A stretch of DNA of 43,211 nucleotides, taken from positions 1 through 43,211 of the forward strand of contig CAJFFP010000012.1 in assembly GCA_904373325.1 (NCBI GenBank), read 5' to 3'. Both the position numbers and the translations under genes were made by a program. The notes below the pieces were generated by a model. It did not search any database. It had not been told where the DNA came from and worked only from the letters and a program-made list of their open reading frames with translations. Shown here in pieces: positions 1 to 6,436 of this stretch (positions are counted from its first letter, which is position 1; the number at the start of each line of letters is the position of its first letter). The stretch comes from Candidatus Gallimonas merdigallinarum. GTDB taxonomy: Bacteria > Bacillota > Clostridia > Christensenellales > Borkfalkiaceae.

Positions 1-1
1 A

Positions 2-190
2 ACTACTATTGATTTGGTAAGAAAAGCAGTAGGAAATACAATAGGAAAGTTCACAAAGAACGATATAATGGAATATGTTCCCTCTGTCAGCAAAGCATCA
101 GTAGAGAATGCGTTAAAGTCCTTAGTACAAGAAGGAATAATCGGCAGAGAAGGGAAAGGCAAAGCAACGTTTTATTTCAGAAAAAACTGA
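2..190 (+). CDS. C-terminal end of a winged-helix protein (partial)
   Basis: An open frame runs in from the left edge and stops with TGA at 188-190, leaving 62 residues. The pattern (helix, then SKASVENALKSLVQEGII, then a glycine/lysine-rich turn and FYF strand) is that of a winged helix-turn-helix, such as the DNA-binding tail found on many Fic-family or MarR-like proteins. The catalytic or N-terminal part lies outside the window, so the family cannot be fixed. Its stop is 25 bases upstream of the ImmA-like gene, suggesting one transcript. Base composition is A+T-rich like that gene. Confidence 0.55.
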   Translation, partial: TTIDLVRKAVGNTIGKFTKNDIMEYVPSVSKASVENALKSLVQEGIIGREGKGKATFYFRKN

Positions 191-215
191 TGTGGTATCA
201 AGTTAAGGGGCAATT

Positions 216-2105
216 ATGATGGGAAAAAGAAGGTCATTCAAAGAATTTATAGCTGAAAATTTTGAAGATCAAATTTATCAAAGCGTAGAAAGATATTACA
301 ATGCTAATGAAACACGCATAAATATTACATCCAATCGTTTTTATAGTATTACAGATACATACTTAGATAATGTTTCGATTCGTTATGTTAATGCGGAAGA
401 TTGTGATACAAACGGGATGAAAATAAGGTTTTATCCTATTGTTGTGGCAACTATCGTTATTGAGGGCAAGACGAGATATGATGTTGACACGGACAGTCAT
501 GAATTATGGTTACGGCTGCATTGTTCAGGTGATTTATCGATTGGATTAAGGGATTTTCGGGTTAGCAATGTTGAAGAATTAGACTCGCAATATTCGCGCC
601 AAAAACCGATGACGGATGGATTAGTACCATATATTAAAATAGAGGATATGGATAGACAAGCAACGGAAATTTTAAAAGCGTATTATCCTGAAGTTTTGGA
701 AAGTCCTCAACCGGTAAGTGCAAAAATTTTAGCACGTCGCATGGGATTAGAGGTCCATAAGCACGGTATAGTAGAGGATGGCTCTGTTTTTGGTCAAATA
801 TATTTTTATGATAGTGTAACGGAATTATATGATCGAAACACAGGCAGTGTTCGAAAAGGCAAAGTAAAAGCAAAAACTATTGTTGTCGATCCGCAGGCAT
901 CTTTTTTATTTTCGCCTACAAGTTTAAATATTACTATCGCACACGAATGTATTCATTTTGCATTGCATAGAAAAGCATTTGAACTTGAACGCTTGTGCAA
1001 TAAGGAATTTTCTAAAATACAGTGTGCCGTTTCAGGAGATTTAGCGGATAGAAAAAGAGAAGATGAGATTTCTTGGATGGAGTATCATGCTAATTTAATA
1101 GCGCCAAGGATAATAATGCCTGCAGATACTTTTAAACAGAAAGCAGACGAATTTATAGCGACACGATTGAGAGAAACCGGTGAAACGGAAACTTTAGAAA
1201 TACTGGAAAGTGTGATCAATAATTTGGCTGATTTCTTTAAGGTGACACGTGCGGCGGCCAAAGTTAGAATGGTTGAACTCGGGTATGAGGAAGCTGTCGG
1301 CACCTATCTCTATATCGACGGTAAATATGTGAAGCCTCATCGCACATCTAAAAGGGGTATAATTAATCGAAGACAGACATTTTCTATCAGTCAAAACGAT
1401 TTAATGAGCGTTATATTTGAGAACTCCGATTTGTGGGAAAAAGTGTCGATTGGCCGGTATGTTTATGTAGATACGCATTTAGTGTTAAACGCTCCAAAAT
1501 ATATTGAAAAGGATAAAGACGGTTATTTGGCGTTGACTAAATATGCCAGATACCATATGGAAGAATGTAGCCTCAGGTTCGATATTGAAGCGATAACAAA
1601 AAGGGACATTTCGGAGCGATATTTTTCTTATTGCGTATTAAACAGGGATGCAAATTCTCCTTATGAAATGCAAATTAAGTTTCATAACGGATATGAAAAT
1701 TCCACTGATGAAAAACAAACCGAATACCTTCGTAAAACGCAAGAAGAAGAGTTTGAAGTATTCAAGTCATTACCTCGCGATTTTAAGGGGACGATAGAGG
1801 TTCTTAAAAAATGGCGTAAATTGACCAATATAGATATTGCCGATGCAATGTTAGTAAATGAAAGAACGGTACGACGTATTCTTAATGGCGAAAGTGGGAC
1901 TAGCATCGAAAATATCCTAGCTCTTTGTTTTGTGTTGAAATTGCCGCCTAAAATGACATTTGATGTCATTGAGAAATCGCCGGTAAAACTTAGGAACGAA
2001 ACAGAAGAAGATTACAGATTATATACTTTGATATATACGACCGCAGGGCAATCAATAGAGGAGGTTAGAGAAAAAGCTCAAAAATTAGGGATAAGCGGAA
2101 TTTGA
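216..2105 (+). CDS. ImmA/IrrE-family metallopeptidase with C-terminal HTH
   Basis: This 629-aa protein is probably a zinc metalloprotease regulator. A gluzincin motif HECIH lies at residues 243-247, inside a segment (about 160-330) with the usual ImmA/IrrE order: strand, HExxH helix, then an EISWMEYHAN helix that would supply the third metal ligand. Around residues 532-580 there is a Cro/CI-like helix-turn-helix (NIDIADAMLVNERTVRRILN). ImmA proteins cleave or inactivate phage and ICE repressors, so a role in controlling the neighbouring element is likely but inferred. The first 150 residues are not recognised. The start is at 216 (a second Met follows at once) with AAGGGG about 6 bases upstream. 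A strong terminator follows directly. The gene is A+T-rich compared with the cluster from 2,394. Confidence 0.8.
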   Translation: MMGKRRSFKEFIAENFEDQIYQSVERYYNANETRINITSNRFYSITDTYLDNVSIRYVNAEDCDTNGMKIRFYPIVVATIVIEGKTRYDVDTDSHELWLRLHCSGDLSIGLRDFRVSNVEELDSQYSRQKPMTDGLVPYIKIEDMDRQATEILKAYYPEVLESPQPVSAKILARRMGLEVHKHGIVEDGSVFGQIYFYDSVTELYDRNTGSVRKGKVKAKTIVVDPQASFLFSPTSLNITIAHECIHFALHRKAFELERLCNKEFSKIQCAVSGDLADRKREDEISWMEYHANLIAPRIIMPADTFKQKADEFIATRLRETGETETLEILESVINNLADFFKVTRAAAKVRMVELGYEEAVGTYLYIDGKYVKPHRTSKRGIINRRQTFSISQNDLMSVIFENSDLWEKVSIGRYVYVDTHLVLNAPKYIEKDKDGYLALTKYARYHMEECSLRFDIEAITKRDISERYFSYCVLNRDANSPYEMQIKFHNGYENSTDEKQTEYLRKTQEEEFEVFKSLPRDFKGTIEVLKKWRKLTNIDIADAMLVNERTVRRILNGESGTSIENILALCFVLKLPPKMTFDVIEKSPVKLRNETEEDYRLYTLIYTTAGQSIEEVREKAQKLGISGI

Positions 2106-2120
2106 AAAATTAGTTTTCAG

Positions 2121-2149
2121 AAACGGGCATATAGTGTCCGTTTTTTTTT
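2121..2149 (+). terminator. Rho-independent terminator of the ImmA-like gene
   Basis: AAACGGGCA-TATAG-TGTCCGTTT forms a 9-bp stem with one mismatch, followed by a run of T, starting 15 bases after the TGA. The right arm and loop are repeated at 2239-2251 as part of a better palindrome, so this sequence may double as a regulator site. Confidence 0.75.
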
Positions 2150-2153
2150 GTGC

Positions 2154-2187
2154 AAAAACCTCGGTTGCTCGAGGTTTTTCTTTTTTT
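2154..2187 (+). terminator. Second terminator hairpin
   Basis: AAAAACCTCG (2154-2163) and CGAGGTTTTT (2170-2179) form a perfect 10-bp stem with a 6-base loop and a T-rich tail. The A-rich left side lets it work in both directions. With the hairpin just upstream it insulates the cluster starting at 2,394. Confidence 0.85.
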
Positions 2188-2234
2188 GTTTTATCGATAA
2201 TCACCGGATTTGCGTAAAATTATCGCTATTTTAG

Positions 2235-2279
2235 CGGACATATAGTGTCCGTTGAGTTGCCTGATATTTGCTTTATAGT
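2235..2279 (+). promoter_or_regulatory. Promoter with palindromic operator upstream of the HTH gene
   Basis: The perfect inverted repeat CGGACA-TATAG-TGTCCG (2235-2251) abuts a sigma-A-like promoter: TTGAGT (2252-2257), 16 bases, TATAGT (2274-2279). Transcription would start about 105 bases before the DeoR-like gene at 2394. Placement against the -35 box suggests repressor control, perhaps by one of the HTH proteins on either side (inference). A 7-bp hairpin, TGGCAAA-AAAG-TTTGCCA, lies in the leader at 2324-2341. Confidence 0.6.
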
Positions 2280-2393
2280 AAGCATAGCACTGGTTACTTC
2301 ATGCGAAAAAATTTTTTTCAAAGTGGCAAAAAAGTTTGCCAGTTTGGATTTTAGAATGACGCCAAGAAAAGCGAAAGGAGGTGAGAATCGGAT

Positions 2394-2723
2394 ATGACGG
2401 CGAGAGAACGCAGAAAAGCTATTCTCGAAGCTTTGTGTCTACGTAGATTCGATACGTTGGACAATCTTGCGTTCGAGTTCAAAGTCAGTAAGCGAACGAT
2501 CCGTTATGACATAGAACTGTTGTCGCTTTCGTATCCGATCTACACCGTCCAAGGCAATGGAGGCGGTATTCATGTAGACGAAAAATACAGGCTCGGCAAG
2601 TCCTATCTCAAGGACGAGCAGAAGGAATTGTTGGAAAGGCTCTTGCCATCTCTTGACGGGAAAGACGCCGAAGTAATGAAGTCCATAATCAGGACTTTCG
2701 GATTGAAAGGAGTAACGAAATGA
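2394..2723 (+). CDS. DeoR/HTH_11-type small DNA-binding protein
   Basis: This 109-aa protein opens with a winged-helix of the DeoR or HTH_11 type: RRKAILEALCLRRFDTLDNL, then VSKRTIRYDIELL as recognition helix (about residues 30-45) and a glycine-rich wing (VQGNGGGIHV). No sugar-binding domain follows; the rest is a short charged helical tail, so it is a stand-alone DNA-binding module. AAAGGAGGTGAGA upstream is a strong ribosome-binding site. It is the first gene of the phage-like cluster and its stop overlaps the next start (ATGA). It is a candidate for binding the operator at 2235-2251, which is not proven. Confidence 0.75.
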   Translation: MTARERRKAILEALCLRRFDTLDNLAFEFKVSKRTIRYDIELLSLSYPIYTVQGNGGGIHVDEKYRLGKSYLKDEQKELLERLLPSLDGKDAEVMKSIIRTFGLKGVTK

Positions 2724-2866
2724 AAAGGAAAGCGGCAGCGGAATATGTAGTCGAGGTCAACGGTATGCCCGATTACGCAAAGATCCCGAAGCCTGTTTTG
2801 GAATCGGTCGCCAAGAAGTTTCTTGAGAACATTCTGAAACGGCAGAAGGAAAATGACGAGGGATAA
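2720..2866 (+). CDS. Small hypothetical protein, 48 aa
   Basis: Not recognised. A charged 48-aa protein (starts MKRKAAAEYVVEVNGMPDYA) with a C-terminal amphipathic helix. It is supported by translational coupling: its ATG overlaps the TGA of the HTH gene as ATGA, and AAAGGAG lies 8 bases before the start. Confidence 0.5.
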   Translation: MKRKAAAEYVVEVNGMPDYAKIPKPVLESVAKKFLENILKRQKENDEG

Positions 2867-2870
2867 AGCT

Positions 2871-3020
2871 ATGGAAGAGATACGGAACAGCAGCAACAAA
2901 CTTGTCTGTCGGTTGGATAAGGCAAGGCGAGTGGTTGAGATCGTTATCAAAGGCTGCAAGACCACGATACGGTTTCTCGACGACGGGACGGTCGAGATAG
3001 AGAACGAAAAAACGGCGTAA
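2871..3020 (+). CDS. Small hypothetical protein, 49 aa
   Basis: Not recognised. A 49-aa basic/acidic protein (MEEIRNSSNKLVCRLDKARR...) ending in a predicted beta hairpin (TTIRFLDDGTVEIENEKTA). The start at 2871 is chosen because GAGGGA lies 7 bases upstream. An in-frame ATG at 2853 overlaps the previous gene and would add six residues. Confidence 0.5.
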   Translation: MEEIRNSSNKLVCRLDKARRVVEIVIKGCKTTIRFLDDGTVEIENEKTA

Positions 3021-3043
3021 GTCCCGAAAACCAAAAATAACAT

Positions 3044-3134
3044 ATCCGCAGACCGCAAGACGGCAATGGAAAGCAAATCTCAAACGCTTTTTATGCCGTC
3101 TTTTCGTTTGCGGAAAGAAGCCGGCTCTGCGGAT
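3044..3134. other. Structured non-coding leader with nested inverted repeats
   Basis: ATCCGCAGA (3044-3052) pairs with TCTGCGGAT (3126-3134), and inside it AAGACGGCA (3057-3065) pairs with TGCCGTCTT (3094-3102). No plausible gene occupies the stretch. It lies just before the sigma-like gene and could be an attenuator or RNA leader; function unknown. Confidence 0.45.
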
Positions 3135-3162
3135 TTCCAAACCAAATTCAAGGAGCAGAAAC

Positions 3163-3573
3163 ATGAAGAAGTACACCTATTATTTTGCAGACGGCACGAA
3201 AAGCACGATAGAGGTAGAGGACAAGTGGTACGACATCCTGAAAGAGATGGACGAAGCGGAGCGCAAGAGCAGATATAATTACGACCGCCACAACAAGTCC
3301 GCCTCGCTGTTCGATTACGAAGGCGACGCCTTTGTGGACGATAAAGCCGATCCGTTCGAAAACCTTATGCGAGAAAAGCAGCGCGAGCAGTTGGACGCCG
3401 CCATCGCCTCGCTTACGGACTGTCAGCGCGAACTGTTCGAGATGGTCTATATCGAGCGCAGAAAAGTCATTGATGTTGCAGCAGCGCAGCAAGTCAGTCA
3501 GCAGGCTATTACGGACAGATTGTGCCGTATCAAGAAAAAATTGCAAAAATTTTTGGCTGACACCCTTGTATAA
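3163..3573 (+). CDS. Sigma-70 region 4-like regulator
   Basis: A 136-aa protein whose last 55 residues (SLTDCQRELFEMVY... VIDVAAAQQVSQQAITDRLCRIKKKLQKFL, about 82-132) match sigma-70 region 4: a helix before the HTH, then the HTH that contacts a -35 element. The N-terminal half starts with a beta-rich KKYTYYFADGTKSTIEVED segment; no region 2 is seen. Proteins of this kind are common in Firmicutes phages and conjugative elements as late-gene or copy-number regulators. AAGGAGCAG precedes the start. It is probably a regulator of the downstream cluster (inference). Confidence 0.7.
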   Translation: MKKYTYYFADGTKSTIEVEDKWYDILKEMDEAERKSRYNYDRHNKSASLFDYEGDAFVDDKADPFENLMREKQREQLDAAIASLTDCQRELFEMVYIERRKVIDVAAAQQVSQQAITDRLCRIKKKLQKFLADTLV

Positions 3574-3623
3574 TGCGATTTTCGAGCCTAAATAGTGAAG
3601 GCACTTCAAAAGGAGGATGAAAA

Positions 3624-3830
3624 ATGCAAAGGTTCAGAGTGGAATGCAATTTCGGTTGCAGGTACTTCAAGGACATCGTGAAGGCGCAGAGATACTTCGA
3701 AAAATGCAGGAGCAAGCATCTGGAAGTGGAGCTTTGGCAGGTTTCGTATCTGTATTGTCCGCTTCTCGAAAGGTTCTCCGCAAGGCAAGACCTACTGACC
3801 TTTTCGGGCACTCGTTACCCGATACATTAA
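3624..3830 (+). CDS. Small hypothetical protein, 68 aa
   Basis: Not recognised. The protein is aromatic- and cysteine-containing (MQRFRVECNFGCRYFKDIVK...), with no membrane segment. AAAAGGAGGATGAAAA gives a very strong ribosome-binding site. It lies co-directionally between the sigma-like gene and the basic 87-aa protein. Confidence 0.55.
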   Translation: MQRFRVECNFGCRYFKDIVKAQRYFEKCRSKHLEVELWQVSYLYCPLLERFSARQDLLTFSGTRYPIH

Positions 3831-3996
3831 GGTAGTCCGTGAACGGTTCAAGAGTTAGACCGATGGTTCATACGGCGCAATGTGGCCACTGCCGTAAGTT
3901 CATCGCCGGGGACGAAGAGTTCCGTAAGCAGCCGTTCAGCGATTATATCCGCGCTTACCCTGCGTTATGGGTAAAAATTCAAAAAGGAGCATCACA

Positions 3997-4260
3997 ATGG
4001 CAAAGTACGATGAAAGACGTTGGACCGTTCCTTCCAAGCGCGCCAAGAGCTACGCAGAGGAAAGGAAGGCAAAGGTCCATCAGCACGGTCCGAAAGAGGG
4101 CAAAGAACTCACGGACTACGAAGCGGGTATGCGTTCCGGGTATCTTCAGTGTCAGTCCGATCATGCCGGCACCTACAAGTACAAGAAGGCTCTCGCGGAA
4201 GGGAAGTCCAAGGCGGAAGCCAAGCGCATTTCCAGACAGAAAGGCAAAGCCAAAAAGTAA
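3997..4260 (+). CDS. Small basic hypothetical protein, 87 aa
   Basis: Not recognised. It is very lysine/arginine-rich, especially at the C-terminus (AEGKSKAEAKRISRQKGKAKK), consistent with nucleic-acid binding. The start at 3997 is chosen because AAAAAGGAGC lies 7 bases upstream; an in-frame ATG at 3967 has no such site. It has no membrane segment, so it is not a typical filamentous coat protein. It ends 19 bases before the next gene. Confidence 0.6.
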   Translation: MAKYDERRWTVPSKRAKSYAEERKAKVHQHGPKEGKELTDYEAGMRSGYLQCQSDHAGTYKYKKALAEGKSKAEAKRISRQKGKAKK

Positions 4261-4279
4261 AATCGGGAGGATATGAAAC

Positions 4280-4642
4280 ATGGCAAAGAATAACAACGGC
4301 AAGATTTTCGTGGAAAGAGAGACTTTCGAGAAGAACGGAAGGACTTTCTTCTCCTACTTCATCAAGGGCGTCATTCGCGGCAAGGATGTCAAGGTTGCGG
4401 TCGTTCCGCCCGACAAAGGCGGCTATACCGTGCTGGATATCGTGTTCGGCAACGAAATGTCGGCAGAACTCATTCTGAAGCCGTATGAGATCAAGGACGA
4501 AGCCACCGGCAGGGTGATTGCAGGCAATTCCTACGCCGTGCAGTCGGTGGACGAAGACGGCGAGATCTACGAGTGCAGCGTCAAGCCGTACCGCAATTCG
4601 GACAAGGCTCTGCTCGCCATGCTCGTCAAAAGAGCGGCGTAA
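4280..4642 (+). CDS. Hypothetical protein, possible phage ssDNA-binding protein
   Basis: A 120-aa beta-rich protein without a membrane segment. Its strand pattern (FFSYFIKGVIRGKDVKVAVV, TVLDIVF, AELILKPYEI, SYAVQSVDEDG, YECSVKPY) is compatible with a small OB-fold, and its place upstream of the coat-like and ATPase genes is where filamentous phages carry gene V-type ssDNA-binding proteins. That identity is inferred from size, composition and position only. GGGAGG precedes the ATG, and a hairpin terminator follows. Confidence 0.5.
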   Translation: MAKNNNGKIFVERETFEKNGRTFFSYFIKGVIRGKDVKVAVVPPDKGGYTVLDIVFGNEMSAELILKPYEIKDEATGRVIAGNSYAVQSVDEDGEIYECSVKPYRNSDKALLAMLVKRAA

Positions 4643-4655
4643 AACAAAGCGCATG

Positions 4656-4687
4656 TGCGGCTTACGGGAAACCGCGAGCCGCATTTT
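4656..4687 (+). terminator. Hairpin terminator or attenuator inside the cluster
   Basis: TGCGGCT (4656-4662) and AGCCGCA (4677-4683) form a 7-bp stem followed by TTTT. It separates the small early-type genes from the large membrane-protein genes and could lower read-through into them. Confidence 0.5.
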
Positions 4688-4708
4688 CTAATCTTTTGGA
4701 GGTAAAAC

Positions 4709-5818
4709 ATGAATAACGAATTTTACGAACACAAGAAATCGGACGCGGTGAAATGGATCATCGTGTTCGTGCTCATAGCGGTGCTTATCGCAGGCGTTGT
4801 CGCTTCTTTAGCGGTTTCTCTTTCGGATAAGATAGATACGGAAGAACCCGAAACCGAAACTGAAACTGCGGCATACGCCAATGATTTCACCGCTGAGTGC
4901 TTCAATTCGCCGAATGTCAAGCTGGCTATGAGTTCTGCTGCAACTGTTGCGGCGGATAGTTCGGTGAGCAAGACATTGACGGCAACGGTTTATCCGTTGG
5001 ATGCGACCAACAGACTCGTGGATTGGTCTATCGCATGGAGCAATCAAGGCAAGAGCGAAGATGTGACGGATTATGTGACGGTGACGCCTACATATGACGG
5101 AAGCAGCGAGGCGACCGTAACCTGTTTGAAACCTTTCGGTTCCGATCAGATCACCATCACGGTTACAACTCGTCAAGGCGGTTATACGGCGACTTGTGTT
5201 GTCACATTCCGCGGCGTGGCTACTTCCATTTATCTCACTTCGAGCGTGTCGCCCACCACGAATTCCGGCAGGGGAGAATACTACGATCTTCCCAGCAAAA
5301 CCTCCACGACCTTTACCGTCAATTTGAGCAATGTTTGGGATACGGTCGGTTCGTATGACCTGAGCGCGGAGATAAGCGCAGTGGGATCGATTTATGTGTG
5401 CGATGTATTCGGTGATTCTTTCGGCGGATCTACAAATGAGAATGTCAGGCAAGTCAATATATCCGATCTTATGCAGTATCTCGGCGTAACTGCAAGCGTG
5501 AGCGGCAATACCGTAACCGTAACGGCTAACAAGGTTTTGGACTCGTTCTTCTATTCGCACAGCGAGGGTGATGAATACGGCACGGGAACTTGGTACTACA
5601 ACGACTATGTGTTTTATGAAGATTGGATGGAAGGTATGGGAACTGCATATTCGGAAGAGTATAAGGAAGGCGCCGCATACAATGCGTCTCACATCGACTC
5701 CTGCTACTATCTTCTGAAGGTAACCGACAGCATAAGCGGCTTGTCCACATCCGTGAAATTCTGGGTTAGTACCGGTGTGTCGTCTGTTCAACTCAGCGAA
5801 AGCGCGATCTCTTTTTAA
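4709..5818 (+). CDS. Membrane-anchored Ig-like surface protein
   Basis: A 369-aa protein with a short cytoplasmic head, one membrane span (about residues 15-38) and a long extracellular part. After an acidic Glu/Thr linker (EEPETETET) residues 75-170 have a bacterial Ig-like (Big) look: TLTATVYPLDATNRLVDWSI, then DYVTVTPTYDGSSEATVTC and ITVTTRQGGYTATCVVTF. The remainder is Ser/Thr/Tyr-rich beta structure. Ig-like domains are frequent on phage virions and surface adhesins. With the next two genes it forms a block of exported proteins upstream of the ATPase, so a virion or envelope structural role is inferred. GGAGG precedes the ATG. Confidence 0.6.
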   Translation: MNNEFYEHKKSDAVKWIIVFVLIAVLIAGVVASLAVSLSDKIDTEEPETETETAAYANDFTAECFNSPNVKLAMSSAATVAADSSVSKTLTATVYPLDATNRLVDWSIAWSNQGKSEDVTDYVTVTPTYDGSSEATVTCLKPFGSDQITITVTTRQGGYTATCVVTFRGVATSIYLTSSVSPTTNSGRGEYYDLPSKTSTTFTVNLSNVWDTVGSYDLSAEISAVGSIYVCDVFGDSFGGSTNENVRQVNISDLMQYLGVTASVSGNTVTVTANKVLDSFFYSHSEGDEYGTGTWYYNDYVFYEDWMEGMGTAYSEEYKEGAAYNASHIDSCYYLLKVTDSISGLSTSVKFWVSTGVSSVQLSESAISF

Positions 5819-5827
5819 GGTGAGCCT

Positions 5828-6436
5828 ATGAGCAGGAGTGTACAAACAGGCAACGCGGTTGCAAAAGTTATAGGGTACATACTGCTCGTGCTGGTCGTGG
5901 TCGGAGTTATAGGCGTGATCGTCTATTTCACGGGCGGCTTCACGAGCGACTTCAAGACCTTTTATGTTTCGGTGGACGGCAAAGATGTTCTTACGAGTGC
6001 AGGCGGCTATAAGATCTCGCAGGAAATGCCCCTTACTGTTGATGTGAAGTACACATTCGGTTCAGCCGGCGGTGATGTCAGCGGTTATTCCGTGAAAATC
6101 GTCCCTCATGTCGTTGAAGGTAAAGACTTCGATTTCACTTTGGATGATCAGGTGTATTCCTTTCAGGCGGAAACCGACCTTACTGCGGGGTTCAACATAG
6201 CGCGCGAGGAAACTTCTTTCACGATAACGCCCAAATCTGAAAACGGCAATGTGGCAAATGTTTTGCAGGCGGTATATCCCAACAACACGATTGGCGGCTG
6301 TGAAGATAAAGGTTATGAGGATATGTATTCGCTTATCGTTACTTCGTATAACGGCGAAGCGAGCGTTACGCTTCATTTCTCCATACCGCAGGATGCGGCA
6401 GGGGTTACATTGGACAAGGAGGTGATCGTATTTTGA
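5828..6436 (+). CDS. Single-span membrane protein, 202 aa
   Basis: Not recognised as a family. The N-terminus carries one membrane span (about residues 13-35, YILLVLVVVGVIGVIVYF) followed by an extracellular beta-rich domain. AAGGTGA precedes the ATG, 9 bases after the previous stop, and the C-terminal codons overlap the next gene's TTG start by four bases, so translation is coupled. Its end (AAGVTLDKEVIVF) resembles that of the 369-aa protein (SSVQLSESAISF), suggesting the two share a related terminal domain. Confidence 0.55.
   Translation: MSRSVQTGNAVAKVIGYILLVLVVVGVIGVIVYFTGGFTSDFKTFYVSVDGKDVLTSAGGYKISQEMPLTVDVKYTFGSAGGDVSGYSVKIVPHVVEGKDFDFTLDDQVYSFQAETDLTAGFNIAREETSFTITPKSENGNVANVLQAVYPNNTIGGCEDKGYEDMYSLIVTSYNGEASVTLHFSIPQDAAGVTLDKEVIVF

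Noticed and set aside
3839-4276. GTG-started frame with a CGHCRKF motif overlapping the 87-aa gene
   Set aside because: It has no ribosome site, and most of it lies under the 3997-4260 gene, which has a strong one; the later part is Arg/Ser-rich as expected of a shadow frame.
4808-5845. Long minus-strand frame opposite the Ig-like protein
   Set aside because: Its composition (Arg/His/Ile-rich, no domain) and full overlap with a well-supported plus-strand gene mark it as a shadow.
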